From IMG/VR virus record IMGVR_UViG_3300042992_001031, positions 1-47,772 of that record: DNA of 47,772 nucleotides, one strand, 5' to 3'. The DNA is from a virus. A program made the position numbers and the translations under genes. Positions 1-8,798 of this stretch are shown here, piece by piece; within the stretch, counting starts at the first letter, position 1; each line of letters begins with the position of its first letter. The notes beneath the pieces were generated by a model. That model ran no database searches. It worked only from the letters and a program-made list of their open reading frames with translations, and was not told the DNA's origin.

Positions 1-555
1 TCTTTTAAACACTTTTGTTATACCATTAACAACTAATTCTCTTTTTGTAATCGTATAATTAATTAAGACATTATTTGCATTAAAATTTGGTATTTTTAAA
101 CGATTTGGGAATCCTTGGGCGTTATATGGTGAAGTAAAATCAACATCATATATATTTTCAAATACTATTCCAGCCCCAACAACTTGGGAACCTCTCGTTA
201 AAGTACCTAAGTATCTTTCATCCTCTTTATCCCCGAATGCGGGAACTGTTATTGAAAAATCAACTAAGGACACTGATGGTCTTTGTCCCGGTAATTTTAA
301 CCCATAGGTTCTAGCAATATTATAAATTGAAGACCTTTGTTGAGCATATTGTAAAACAGTTTCCTGAATACTTCTATCAATATGATAATGTAAATTGTCT
401 GCAACCGCAGCATTCAAGTCTAAGAATACTGAAAACACAGACGCATCGTTAAAATCCTGTATTAATTCAGGATAATAAGTTCTTACATAGTTTAATAATT
501 CAGTTCTTATTCCTTGATAATCTCTTGTAGTATAAGATATATTACGATTTGCCAT
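1..555 (-). CDS. gp6: Baseplate wedge protein, gp6-like (N-terminal part; runs off the left edge)
   Basis: The minus-strand frame is open from the ATG at 555 to the left edge, so about 185 N-terminal residues are visible and the C-terminus lies outside. The start reads MANRNISYTTRDYQGIR. It is followed by a segment with FNDASVFSVFLDLNAAVADN and then SIQETVLQYAQQRSSIYNIA and YGLKLPGQRPS. This helical pattern (disc-like assembly, then loss of contact with a plane of symmetry) is what T4 gp6 and related baseplate-J-type wedge proteins show at their N-terminus. In T4, gp6 forms the ring of the baseplate wedge. It lies 6 bases downstream of the gp25-like gene, and 25 followed by 6-type wedge genes is a usual baseplate neighbourhood. 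It is probably co-transcribed with gp25 from the late-type motif near 1063. Family assignment is by motif recognition only; the partial sequence limits certainty. Confidence 0.8.
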   Translation of the reverse strand, partial: MANRNISYTTRDYQGIRTELLNYVRTYYPELIQDFNDASVFSVFLDLNAAVADNLHYHIDRSIQETVLQYAQQRSSIYNIARTYGLKLPGQRPSVSLVDFSITVPAFGDKEDERYLGTLTRGSQVVGAGIVFENIYDVDFTSPYNAQGFPNRLKIPNFNANNVLINYTITKRELVVNGITKVFKR

Positions 556-561
556 ACGATA

Positions 562-1032
562 TTAAATATTAATTATAACAAAATCACTCGGACCAAAAGT
601 TGTATTATTGGTTGAGTAATCTATTTTTATTTTTGCGGTATATTCCGAAGTTCCCTTACCCGGGAGTCTGTAAATTGATGATTCACTAGAACCCACGGTT
701 GCCGTTCCTGTCGCTAAATCAACTTCTTCCATTGGGTCGGCCGGACTTATAGTTATTTGATTTAATAATAAATTAGGCATAAAAGTACCGACAGCATCTC
801 TAATGTCCGATTCAATAGCGTCGAATGTTAATCCATCGAACGGTTCAAATAAAAACTCATAAAGTCTTGTCCCAAAAGTGGGTAAATAATATCTTGAACC
901 TTTTCGAGTTAAAAGTAAGTGAATTAAATCCGCTTTAATTTCCTGTGACTCATACTCAGTAAGTTGTAGATAATCCCCCTTTACAGAATCTCTGAAAGGA
1001 AAATTAATACCATATGTTGTTCCATCTGCCAT
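562..1032 (-). CDS. gp25: Baseplate wedge protein, gp25-like (GPW/gp25 family)
   Basis: 156 residues. The central part has the GPW/gp25 signature: an early helix (ESQEIKADLIHLLLTRKGSR) followed by YYLPTFGTRLYEFLFEPFD, then an FDAIESDIRDAV helix and NLLLNQI. This is the small lysozyme-like fold of the T4 gp25 wedge subunit, which links sheath and baseplate in contractile injection systems and starts sheath assembly. The protein is slightly longer than T4 gp25 (132 aa), with an extra C-terminal strand-rich tail (YTAKIKIDYSTNNTTFGPSD). The ATG at 1032 follows an intergenic stretch with the nrdA terminator and a TATTTATA motif, so it probably heads a late transcript together with gp6. Confidence is high. 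Confidence 0.9.
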   Translation of the reverse strand: MADGTTYGINFPFRDSVKGDYLQLTEYESQEIKADLIHLLLTRKGSRYYLPTFGTRLYEFLFEPFDGLTFDAIESDIRDAVGTFMPNLLLNQITISPADPMEEVDLATGTATVGSSESSIYRLPGKGTSEYTAKIKIDYSTNNTTFGPSDFVIINI

Positions 1033-1062
1033 ATTTATAATTATAGTCTTGTGATTATTTCT

Positions 1063-1070
1063 TATAAATA
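1063..1070 (-). promoter_or_regulatory. Late-promoter-like motif TATTTATA upstream of gp25
   Basis: The minus strand reads TATTTATA 31 bases before the gp25 ATG, directly after the nrdA terminator. The same heptamer TATTTAT lies before most transcription units of the late block. It is the reverse complement of the T4 late consensus TATAAATA, so its role as a -10 element is inferred. Confidence 0.45.
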
Positions 1071-1080
1071 CCTAAAAATA

Positions 1081-1104
1081 AAAAATCCCAACAATGTCGG
1101 GATT
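1081..1104 (-). terminator. Rho-independent terminator after nrdA
   Basis: On the minus strand the sequence AATCCC...GGGATT forms a short GC-containing hairpin followed by TTTTTTATTTTT. It lies 20 bases past the nrdA stop and just before the late-type motif of gp25. It therefore separates the DNA-metabolism transcript from the baseplate transcript. Confidence 0.75.
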
Positions 1105-1123
1105 ATTATTAATATTGTTTCGG

Positions 1124-3550
1124 TTATGAACCACATCCAAAACATTCAAATTCAGAATCAATTGGTTTAATAACTTCTTCAATTAAATTTATTTTTGGTT
1201 TATCAACTTTAATTGTTGGTTGTTGTACTTTTGAAATATCAACTGCCAAGTGTTTAGCTCCAGTTGAAATCGCCTTAGTTCTAACATAATAACAAAGAGT
1301 TTTTAATCCTTTATTCCAAGAATGGAAGTGAGATGATGAAATCTTTGATAAGGTTGGTTCAGACATATAGATATTCATCGACTGTGATTGGTCGATAAAT
1401 GGTGCTCTGTCAGCCGACATATCAATTAATTCTCTTTGTGAGATTTCCCAAATTGTTTTATATTTTGGTATTAAATGTTCAATTCTTTTAACTTTCTTAT
1501 TGTAATTCTTATCCTCAGTATCCAAATAATGATTAAAGTTAATATTTTGAATGGAGCCTTCGTTCATGATAATTTCATTTTTTAAATCTTCACACCAAAC
1601 ACCTAATTTTTCAAAATCACTAATTAAATATTTATTAACAATTAGAATTTCTCCACCAACAACTCGACGATTAAATAACGCTGAGTGAGCTGGTTCTGTC
1701 ATTTCAAATGAACCTGTAATCTTAGCGGAAGACGCCACAGGCATCTGTGCAGTAAATAATGAATTACACACACCATATTCCAAAACATTATCTTTTAATC
1801 CATTCCAATCCCAACGACCTGACAAATTATCTTCATTCATTCCCCACATATCAAATTGGAATACACCCTTAGACATTGGAGAGCCTTTGAAGAATTTATA
1901 TGGTTGGAATAACCCCTCTTTACATAAGAAATTACTTTCGGTAATTGCAGCAAAATAAATTGTTTCAAAAATATCTTTATTAAGTTTTTTAGCCTCTTCA
2001 GAAGTGAAAATATAATCCATTAAATAGAATACATCTGCAAGACCTTGCGTTCCAATAGCAATTGCTCTTTGTTCCAACCCACCTTTTCTTCCTTGTTCAG
2101 TTGAATAACTATTGATATCGACAACTTTATTAAGTGCTCTTACAACTTTTCTTACTTCACTGTAAAGTAAATTGAAATCGAACTCTCCTTTAATAATAAA
2201 ATTCTTTAATACCATAGAAGACAATGTGCAGATTGCTGTAGTATTCTCATCCGTAAATTGGTATATTTCATTACATAGGTTAGATTGTTTAATCACCCCA
2301 ATGTTTTGATGGTTTGTTTTTCTGTTAGCACTATCTTTAGAACATAAGTAAGGAACCCCTGTTTCAACTTGAGATTCAATAATTTTATTCCATATTGTCT
2401 GAGCTTTAACTTTTTTACCTAAACCAAGTTCAACTGCTTTGTTATAATTTGATTCATACTCATCACCATAAGCTTCTTGTAATGGTTTAATACCCGCTTT
2501 AACAATATCATTAGGACAAAACAAATACCAATCACTATTGTTTTTAACCGCATTCATAAAGTTGTCCGGTAACCAAATCGCTGTGAATAAATCTTTAGCC
2601 CTTAACTCCTCGGCACCTGTATTCTTTTTAATTTCGAGTAAGTCAATAATGTCTTTATGCCAAGGTTCAATATAAATGGCGGCACTACCCGGTCTTCTAC
2701 CTTGTTGATTAAAGAATCTCAACCCTTCATTAACAATTTTCAAATATTTTAATAATCCACCCGCAAATCCTCCTGACGAATTAATACGACTTTCTTTACT
2801 ACGAATGTTAGACATTGATAATCCAATTCCTGCTGCGTCTGACGAATAAGTCGAAATATCATTGAATGTTTGTAATAACCCTTCTCTTGAATCCCCATTA
2901 TTATATTTCAACACGCAAGACGCCAATTGAGGTGTTTTAGTACCCGCATTAATCATGATTGGAGTCGCAGGAGAAATAAGTTGGTTTGATAATGAATTGT
3001 AATATTCAACCGCCTCTTCAAAAGATTTAGTAACCCATAATGCGACCCTCATATACATATGTTGCGGTCTTTCAATTACAACACCTTTCGGAGTCTTCAA
3101 CAAATACATTTCCTGTAATGATTTCCACGCAAAATAATCAAAATTATAATCATTATCGTGATTTATTACAGAATCAATATCTCCCCACCCATATTCGTTA
3201 ATTGTATCAATTAATATGTCATTAATAACACCATCCTCGTGTAAACGTTTCATAGTATTACAAAAACTACTATCAGTGTCTTTATGATATGCCGAAATAG
3301 CAACTGAAGAAGCCAATCTTGAGTAATCGTGATGACTACCAGTGTAAGCCGCCGCAATCTCATAAACCAATTTATCTAACTCTTTAGTCGTAATAAATCC
3401 TTCAGTCGGAACCGAGGTAATTACCTTAATAAAAATTTCATCTGAATTAACATTTAAACCTTTTGCCGCTCGTTTAACCCTATTATAAATTTTTTGAGGG
3501 TTAAATGAAACTTCATCTCCCCCTCTTTTTTTAATCTTTAATGACATCAT
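1124..3550 (-). CDS. nrdA: Ribonucleoside-diphosphate reductase, class Ia large subunit
   Basis: 808 residues, normal for a class I R1 subunit. It reduces ribonucleoside diphosphates to deoxy forms for phage DNA synthesis, with NrdB supplying the radical. An ATP-cone-like allosteric domain lies at the N-terminus (about 1-95). Visible active-site elements are the redox pair C212 (QLASC) and C441 (AICTLSS), the thiyl cysteine C426 in NLCNE with its Asn and Glu, the radical-transfer tyrosines Y754-Y755, and a C-terminal CxxC (C803, C806) in the ending ECFGCGS. QQGRRPGSAAIY is the conserved substrate-site strand. The CxxCGS tail resembles the eukaryotic-type R1 rather than E. coli CxxxxC. Two adjacent ATG codons (3550, 3547) could start it. 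nrdB ends 12 bases upstream, so the two are co-transcribed and end at the terminator near 1090. No intron or intein is seen. Confidence 0.95.
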   Translation of the reverse strand: MMSLKIKKRGGDEVSFNPQKIYNRVKRAAKGLNVNSDEIFIKVITSVPTEGFITTKELDKLVYEIAAAYTGSHHDYSRLASSVAISAYHKDTDSSFCNTMKRLHEDGVINDILIDTINEYGWGDIDSVINHDNDYNFDYFAWKSLQEMYLLKTPKGVVIERPQHMYMRVALWVTKSFEEAVEYYNSLSNQLISPATPIMINAGTKTPQLASCVLKYNNGDSREGLLQTFNDISTYSSDAAGIGLSMSNIRSKESRINSSGGFAGGLLKYLKIVNEGLRFFNQQGRRPGSAAIYIEPWHKDIIDLLEIKKNTGAEELRAKDLFTAIWLPDNFMNAVKNNSDWYLFCPNDIVKAGIKPLQEAYGDEYESNYNKAVELGLGKKVKAQTIWNKIIESQVETGVPYLCSKDSANRKTNHQNIGVIKQSNLCNEIYQFTDENTTAICTLSSMVLKNFIIKGEFDFNLLYSEVRKVVRALNKVVDINSYSTEQGRKGGLEQRAIAIGTQGLADVFYLMDYIFTSEEAKKLNKDIFETIYFAAITESNFLCKEGLFQPYKFFKGSPMSKGVFQFDMWGMNEDNLSGRWDWNGLKDNVLEYGVCNSLFTAQMPVASSAKITGSFEMTEPAHSALFNRRVVGGEILIVNKYLISDFEKLGVWCEDLKNEIIMNEGSIQNINFNHYLDTEDKNYNKKVKRIEHLIPKYKTIWEISQRELIDMSADRAPFIDQSQSMNIYMSEPTLSKISSSHFHSWNKGLKTLCYYVRTKAISTGAKHLAVDISKVQQPTIKVDKPKINLIEEVIKPIDSEFECFGCGS

Positions 3551-3562
3551 ATTGTTTTTATT

Positions 3563-4513
3563 TTAGAAATCCTCCGTAAATGTTAATGATTCCCCTAATT
3601 TAGCTTTTTGATATTCCATTGTTCTTGATTCAAAGAAATTACCTTTTGTTTCAACAGCAATTTGTTCCATAAATTTAAATGGTTGTTCAACATTAAAATG
3701 TTTTTTACATCCAAATTTAACTAACAATCCATCAGTAACAAATTCAAGGTATTGTTTCATTAAGTTCGAATTCATACCAATTAAAGATACTGGTAATGAT
3801 TCAGTAATAAACTCTTTTTCAATTTCTAACGCAGATAATAAGATTTCTTTAATTCTTTTTTCAGTTGGTTTGTTCTCCACATGATTGTTAATTAAGTGAA
3901 TCGCAAAATCACAATGTAAGTTCTCATCTTTAAAGATAAGACTATTAGCATTACATAATCCCTGCATAATTCCTCTCGATTTCATCCAAAAGATAGAACA
4001 AAACGAACCGGAAAAGAATATACCCTCAACAGCCGCAAATGCAACTAATCTTTCTTGGAATGAAGCATTCTCAATCCAATCAAGCGCCCATTTAGCTTTC
4101 TTTTGAACTGCCGGTAGTCTATCAATTGCATGGAAGCATTCATCTTTTTCTTTGTCGTCAGACACATAAGTATCTATCAATAAAGAATACATTAATGAGT
4201 GAATATTCTCCATCATAATTTGGAATCCGTAGAAGAATTTCGCCTCAGCATATTGAACTTCTTTTAAGAAATTTTCTGCCAAGTTTTCATTTACGATACC
4301 ATCAGAGGCAGCAAAGAACGCTAATATATTTTTAAGGAAATATCTTTCATTATCCGATAGATTTTCCCAATCTCTAATATCGTTAGATAAATCCACTTCT
4401 TCTGCCGTCCAAAACGCGGCTTGGTGTTGTTTATAATATTCCCAAATATCATTATGTTCTATTGGGAAAATGACAAATCGGTCATTATTTGGTTCTAATA
4501 TTTTTTCTTTCAT
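3563..4513 (-). CDS. nrdB: Ribonucleoside-diphosphate reductase, class Ia small subunit (diiron-tyrosyl radical)
   Basis: 316 residues with a ferritin-like fold. All diiron ligands are present with the spacing of the family: D71, E102, H105, E163, E197, H200. The radical tyrosine is Y109, in [10 protein letters not shown]. Motifs such as [13 protein letters not shown] and [16 protein letters not shown] are very close to the eukaryotic-type R2. The C-terminal FTEDF is the usual type of peptide that docks into R1. It generates the tyrosyl radical passed to NrdA, immediately downstream. The helicase gene ends 7 bases upstream, so it belongs to the same operon. The start ATG at 4513 sits behind an A-rich run, typical of Bacteroidota-type initiation. 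Function is certain from residue conservation. Confidence 0.96.
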   Translation of the reverse strand: MKEKILEPNNDRFVIFPIEHNDIWEYYKQHQAAFWTAEEVDLSNDIRDWENLSDNERYFLKNILAFFAASDGIVNENLAENFLKEVQYAEAKFFYGFQIMMENIHSLMYSLLIDTYVSDDKEKDECFHAIDRLPAVQKKAKWALDWIENASFQERLVAFAAVEGIFFSGSFCSIFWMKSRGIMQGLCNANSLIFKDENLHCDFAIHLINNHVENKPTEKRIKEILLSALEIEKEFITESLPVSLIGMNSNLMKQYLEFVTDGLLVKFGCKKHFNVEQPFKFMEQIAVETKGNFFESRTMEYQKAKLGESLTFTEDF

Positions 4514-4520
4514 TTTTTTT

Positions 4521-6959
4521 TTAATTTTGTTGTGATTCTCTTTGTTTTCTTTTTTCTAAAAGTTCTTTAACTCTATCTCTTTTTCTATCTTCTTGTTGTT
4601 CTTCAAACCCTAAGAAAGTGACTGAACTTTCTGTATCAATTTCAAGTAATTCATTATTAAATTTACAATTTTCAAATACTACCCCATCTTTTCCAAGACG
4701 AGATTTAGTGATTGCAATTGTCGCTAAATTCATTTCTTTTTGTGTCAATGTTTTTGCAACCGATATAATAACGTGTCCTACTTGAGCCTTTTTGATTGAC
4801 CCCCCCATTTGGTCAGTTGTTACTACCTCAGCAGATATTGAAGACCTATTACCTTGTGTTGCCGTCCACCCGACTAAATCAAGTTCGTGACACATCGCCT
4901 CAAATCCTCTCATTACTGAACCTTCCGCTTTCCACTCATCTTTACTACTTGATTCCGGTAAAATACAATCAATGTAATCCACTAAAACTAAATCAATTTT
5001 AATACCGTCAGCAATCATTTTTCTAACTTGAGTTTTGATTTGATTCATTGTCATAGTGTCTGAAGCCAATTTCTTCAATATTAAACGATTTTGCATCGTT
5101 TCTTTAATTTCAGTAATTTTAGACATTACATCTTCTTTATGTAATACTAAATTATCCGGTTCAATACCTGTCCACATCGTAAAATGTTTTCTTTGGATAA
5201 TTTTTGGGTTATCCTCGAAGAATATTTGTAAAACATTGTAACCTAAATTAAAAGCAGTGTTTGCAATTTTTGATAAAATGGTTGTGTTATGTGTTAAAAC
5301 ATAATCTCTAGTCACGTATAACTCGTCCGGATTAGAAACTTTAATACAAGTCGCCTCCTCATCATGAGAATAAGTTATCGACTTGACATATTTCTGTTCA
5401 ACATATTTCTCCCTCTTATAATATCTACCAACTTTTCTTAGTAATTTGAACGGAACAACGTCATTTGCAAAAGACATTGTTATCGTGTAAGCCAACTGAC
5501 CCTCTTTCTTCTCTCCGTCATAAGTATAAGTCGGTATTTTAGTGTTAATTCGAACAGTTCCACCCAAAGATAAAACTAATTCCCTAACATTATTACACAA
5601 TTGTTCCGATATCGTCGTAAATTGAACCGTCCCTTTTTTATCAACATGCCCATCAGTATCCATTAAACCTTGTAATAATGAAACTCTTACATCTAATGAA
5701 TTATAAAGATAATCTTTTGGTATAAATTTATTGTTAGACTTTTTATTTAACAAATCATAAACTTTTAGTCGTTCTTTTATTTTACCCTTTAAGTTTATTG
5801 ATTTTATACTTTTAGTTTCAGTTCTATAATATTCATTAAACGATGAATGTTCACCAAGACATTCAATGGAATCAAATAACTCATCGTCCTTAGTACTTAT
5901 ACGGACACCACTATCACAAATACTACCATCTCCCAACAATAACCCAAGTAAATATGGGTCTATCAACACTTCTCTTTTTTCAAAATCGACCGGACTTACC
6001 ACAGGTAATCTATAGTTATATCGACCTCTCTTCTTAATATCTTTCATCATATCAGAGGTTTTAACAACCTTATACCCATAGTTCGGTTTATAAACACCCT
6101 TACCATTAACCCTTGTTTTAGCGGTTCTCATGTTCAATGTATTAACACTCCAAAGATGTTCTTCATCACAATTCACAAAAGTATCATCACTAAACTCTAC
6201 TTTATAAATTGGTCTAACACCTTGTGGGTAAACACCTATCACATATTGTTCTTTCCCATCACTACCAATAACCTTATCCCCAAGTTTTACTTCACCCATT
6301 TTTACCCATCCTTGAGGTGTTAAAACCGGTTCAGAGTTTGGACAGCTCTTGCCAACACCTGTTGGTGCTAATATAACCCCAATTTCCCCTTTTGCTAAAC
6401 CACCTTTCAATAATTTGTCAATTCCCGGAATACCCATTGGGATTGGGTGTCGGTAGTCTTCGTCTAAGACAGTATCTAAATTTTCAAATATATCTGTCTG
6501 ACCTTTATCAACCTCTCCGACCTGCAATGCGTCTCTCATCAAACCTTCAACTTTATCATATGATTCAAAGTCTCCTTGGGTAATAATTTTCTGAGCCTTA
6601 TCCATCGCCTTCTGTAGTTCTTGTTGTTTACAAAATTTCAACGCCTTCTCTTGAACGAACATTGTTCCTTCAATTGGAGCGTCCTGAATTTGTTTGATTG
6701 TATCTAAAACAATCTTAGCGACCATTTCCTGTGAGATTTCGGACCTAACAATTTGCCCTAAAGTATCAAAATTTGGTGTTGATTCATATTTTTTGTAGTA
6801 CTCTTTTGTCATCTGTAAAATGATTTTAAAATACTTATTATCAAAATACACTGACTCAATAACATCCATTATAGATGATGAAAAATCTTTATCTACTATT
6901 ATCTGATTTAGTAATTGTATTTGAAATGTGTTACCTAAGTAATCGAAATTTTTATTCAT
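4521..6959 (-). CDS. gp41: Replicative DNA helicase, gp41/DnaB-like, with an intein in the Walker A loop
   Basis: The 812-residue precursor holds a DnaB/gp41-type helicase of about 459 residues once a 353-residue intein is removed. T4 gp41 is 475. The N-terminal helical domain spans about 1-170. The RecA-like domain begins near [20 protein letters not shown], and the Walker A loop [10 protein letters not shown] is split exactly between S205 and T559. Walker B-like LVLVDYID lies at about 655-662. A later TATQGNRSS segment matches the sensor/loop region of this family, and a charged C-terminal tail follows. The protein should unwind the fork 5'-3' with the polymerase and a primase, which is not in this window. 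It lies upstream of nrdB in the same operon. Without splicing the ATPase site cannot form, so splicing is essential for function. Confidence 0.93.
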   Translation of the reverse strand: MNKNFDYLGNTFQIQLLNQIIVDKDFSSSIMDVIESVYFDNKYFKIILQMTKEYYKKYESTPNFDTLGQIVRSEISQEMVAKIVLDTIKQIQDAPIEGTMFVQEKALKFCKQQELQKAMDKAQKIITQGDFESYDKVEGLMRDALQVGEVDKGQTDIFENLDTVLDEDYRHPIPMGIPGIDKLLKGGLAKGEIGVILAPTGVGKSCPNSEPVLTPQGWVKMGEVKLGDKVIGSDGKEQYVIGVYPQGVRPIYKVEFSDDTFVNCDEEHLWSVNTLNMRTAKTRVNGKGVYKPNYGYKVVKTSDMMKDIKKRGRYNYRLPVVSPVDFEKREVLIDPYLLGLLLGDGSICDSGVRISTKDDELFDSIECLGEHSSFNEYYRTETKSIKSINLKGKIKERLKVYDLLNKKSNNKFIPKDYLYNSLDVRVSLLQGLMDTDGHVDKKGTVQFTTISEQLCNNVRELVLSLGGTVRINTKIPTYTYDGEKKEGQLAYTITMSFANDVVPFKLLRKVGRYYKREKYVEQKYVKSITYSHDEEATCIKVSNPDELYVTRDYVLTHNTTILSKIANTAFNLGYNVLQIFFEDNPKIIQRKHFTMWTGIEPDNLVLHKEDVMSKITEIKETMQNRLILKKLASDTMTMNQIKTQVRKMIADGIKIDLVLVDYIDCILPESSSKDEWKAEGSVMRGFEAMCHELDLVGWTATQGNRSSISAEVVTTDQMGGSIKKAQVGHVIISVAKTLTQKEMNLATIAITKSRLGKDGVVFENCKFNNELLEIDTESSVTFLGFEEQQEDRKRDRVKELLEKRKQRESQQN
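5286..6344 (-). other. Intein in the helicase (LAGLIDADG type, Cys1...HN/Thr+1)
   Basis: Residues 206-558 of the precursor. It begins with C206 right after GVGKS and ends in LTHN, with T559 as +1 residue. Block A/B features include [16 protein letters not shown] and CDEEHLWSV. Two LAGLIDADG-type motifs, LLGLLLGDG and GLMDTDG, mark a homing endonuclease core. Block F/G reads ATCIKV...LTHN. Trp after HL (block B), Cys in ATCI (block F) and Thr in THN together give the WCT pattern described for class 3 inteins, yet Cys1 is also present, so a class 1 route remains possible. It is clearly related to the intein at 37513-38646. Confidence 0.93.
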
Positions 6960-6995
6960 AATTTATTTTAAAGTTATCCTTGTATTATTAAATAC

Positions 6996-7448
6996 TTACC
7001 TAGCCAAGTCAAGTTCCAAATAATTGTAACTTAATTTTTTGTCTGAAAAAATGTCAGTCAATCCTCGAAGAGTTTCCTTCAAGAAAGGTCTTACATCGAC
7101 AGTATACCTAACTTTCGGTGGATAAAATTTTCCATCAAAAACTCTATGACAAATTGTCTGTTCACCTAATTTAATATAAATGTTAAACACTTCAGGGCCA
7201 TCAGTAAACGATGTGTCCATAATTGTTGGGTCATTCATAATGGAATCTTGATTGTCCATCATATACGCCAATGTTTTCATTTTCAAATACTCTTGAAGTT
7301 CGTCCTTGAATTCCGCAATGAACTCATACAGCTCAATCGAGTTCTTCGCCTTTGGAATATACCCCCTTACATTAAAGAATCTTTGAACTACAATATTATC
7401 ATTTAATGATAATAAGAACTCCATCTTGGTACTTTCTTGTTCTTTCAT
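6996..7448 (-). CDS. Conserved-type hypothetical protein between helicase and Acb2-like gene
   Basis: 150 residues, not recognised. It is a soluble mixed alpha/beta sequence with no signal peptide or membrane segment. The N-terminal half is helical and acidic (SIELYEFIAEFKDELQEYLK). The C-terminal half is strand-like (GPEVFNIYIKLGEQTICHRVF, then YTVDVRPFLKETLRGL). Only one Cys is present and no catalytic motif is obvious. Gaps of 36 and 24 bases to its neighbours in a replication operon suggest co-expression with the helicase and the exonuclease. A role in replication, such as a helicase accessory factor, is possible from position alone. Confidence 0.6.
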   Translation of the reverse strand: MKEQESTKMEFLLSLNDNIVVQRFFNVRGYIPKAKNSIELYEFIAEFKDELQEYLKMKTLAYMMDNQDSIMNDPTIMDTSFTDGPEVFNIYIKLGEQTICHRVFDGKFYPPKVRYTVDVRPFLKETLRGLTDIFSDKKLSYNYLELDLAR

Positions 7449-7472
7449 AATTTTAAGTTTGTTTGTTTTTAA

Positions 7473-7787
7473 TTATACTATTTGTTTTCCCTCAACATTT
7501 CTTTTTATTCTGTCGGAGGTTCTTTTGTTTAACCATAAAAGAGCTTCGTCTAATTTGGTAATAGCAATTGCGTTTTCGCGACAAGGGAATTTACTTTGTA
7601 AGTAATTCATTCTGTTTAACAACATTTCAATTAATTCCTCATTTGTTGTACCATCGGCGATTGTCTTTAATTCTGTTGAACCTTCAGTTATTGGTTCTTT
7701 TTGAATAAATTGTAATGCCTGTCCTTGTTCCTCTTTGTTTTCAAAGTTTGATAACTCGTACTTGTGTCCTTCTACTAATACTTTCAT
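7473..7787 (-). CDS. acb2: Acb2-like (Acb2/Tad1 hairpin domain) cyclic-nucleotide sponge, putative anti-CBASS
   Basis: 104 residues from the ATG at 7787, which overlaps the exonuclease stop in an ATGA junction. A longer in-frame start at 7850 exists inside the exonuclease gene but is less likely. The C-terminal helical hairpin (about 47-98) carries TTNEELIEMLLNRM, FPCRENAIAITKLDEALLW and LNKRTSDR. This is the signature of the Acb2 family (T4 Vs.4 relatives), whose CRE..AITKLEEA..W core is diagnostic. Known members are hexameric proteins that bind cyclic di- and trinucleotides and so block CBASS (and, for related folds, Thoeris) signalling. The 46-residue N-terminal extension (VEGHKYELSNFENKEEQ) is of unknown role. 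The family call is strong; activity against a given signal molecule is inferred. Confidence 0.82.
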   Translation of the reverse strand: MKVLVEGHKYELSNFENKEEQGQALQFIQKEPITEGSTELKTIADGTTNEELIEMLLNRMNYLQSKFPCRENAIAITKLDEALLWLNKRTSDRIKRNVEGKQIV

Positions 7788-8782
7788 TTGTTTGTGTTTC
7801 GTTTTTCTTTTCTTGTTAATTTCATAAATGGTCTTAGGAAATTCACCCAAGCCTCATCGTTTTTTGGAAGATATTTAAAGAGACCATCTTCCATCATAAG
7901 TCTCATTAGATTTTTGTATCCCCTATCGGTGGGGTCAATCGTGTCAGTAATAATTTGGTTTACTAATTCTTTCGCATTTTCTGTAATTAAGGGGTTAGAT
8001 AAATCGACTATTTTTTTGTTTGTAGTGTAAAACTCTTCACCAAGTATACCATTTTTTGTTTTACCAATCAAAATATTTTCCAATACTTTTGATTTTTTTT
8101 CTTGCACGATATTTCCTGCATTAACTCGTATTTCTTCCATAGTGCATGGTTTAACCTGCATATCAGGGAATAATTTAACTAAAGTTTTTTCACCTAAACC
8201 CTCAATACCATTAATATTATCAGAATTATCTCCTGTAAGAATTTTACAAGTTAAGACATTATAGTGGGGAATTTGAACTTTATTGATGGTAATCATATCA
8301 CCCTGTTTAAAGTATTGTTTTGAGTTTGGTGAGTAAACGGATACTTTATCCGAGATAAGCTGTGTAAGGTCCTTATCTGATGAAAATATGGTAATGTCTT
8401 CGTTGGTTGACATTTTACAATAATACGCAATAAGGTCGTCTCCTTCGTTATGAGGCGTTTCAACTTGCCTAACAAAGACCTCCTCAAGATATTCTTTAAT
8501 ACGAGCGTTTTGAGTTAGATATGATTCAAGTTCATATTCATTAATATTTTGTTTTCTATTTGTCTTATATTGAGGATAAAGTTCTTTCCGAGTGGACGAA
8601 CTATGTTCGGCATCCCACATAACAACTACCTTATCGTAATTATGTTCCTCAAGGAATTTTCTAATGGTGTTGATAAAGTGGTAGATAGCACCCGAATGAT
8701 TTTTATCACTATAAAGTTCTTTAACTCCGTGATACCCAATCTTCATTAAGTTGGCACCGTCAATTAATAATGTTTTTTTCAA
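7784..8782 (-). CDS. rnh: 5'-3' exonuclease / RNase H-like flap nuclease (T4 rnh type)
   Basis: 332 residues of the FEN/PIN 5'-nuclease superfamily, similar in length to T4 RNase H (305). Metal-binding acidic residues are in place: D8 in LLIDGANL, D57 in VMWDAEHSSSTRKELYP, E113/D115/D116 in NEGDDL, D136/D138 in SSDKDL, and D185/D188 in GDNSDNINGIEGLGEKT, where the helix-hairpin-helix begins. It should remove RNA primers and flaps during lagging-strand synthesis. The start codon is TTG at 8782. An in-frame TAA immediately precedes it, and the next ATG would delete the catalytic D8, so TTG is forced. It lies 16 bases after the HNH gene and is coupled to the Acb2-like gene by ATGA. It could alternatively be called a Pol I-type 5'-3' exonuclease domain. 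Confidence 0.9.
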   Translation of the reverse strand: MKKTLLIDGANLMKIGYHGVKELYSDKNHSGAIYHFINTIRKFLEEHNYDKVVVMWDAEHSSSTRKELYPQYKTNRKQNINEYELESYLTQNARIKEYLEEVFVRQVETPHNEGDDLIAYYCKMSTNEDITIFSSDKDLTQLISDKVSVYSPNSKQYFKQGDMITINKVQIPHYNVLTCKILTGDNSDNINGIEGLGEKTLVKLFPDMQVKPCTMEEIRVNAGNIVQEKKSKVLENILIGKTKNGILGEEFYTTNKKIVDLSNPLITENAKELVNQIITDTIDPTDRGYKNLMRLMMEDGLFKYLPKNDEAWVNFLRPFMKLTRKEKRNTNK

Positions 8783-8798
8783 TTAAACCTATTTAAGG

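Noticed and set aside
4796-5241. Plus-strand open frames opposite the helicase C-terminal part
   Set aside because: Antisense to a conserved ATPase domain with no protein-like features of their own.
7473-7850. Longer 125-residue start for the Acb2-like gene
   Set aside because: The extra 21 codons lie inside the exonuclease gene and are basic low-complexity sequence. The ATG at 7787 makes a standard ATGA junction, so 104 residues is preferred.
8293-8487. 64-codon minus-strand frame inside the exonuclease gene
   Set aside because: Frame-shadow of a conserved nuclease domain.
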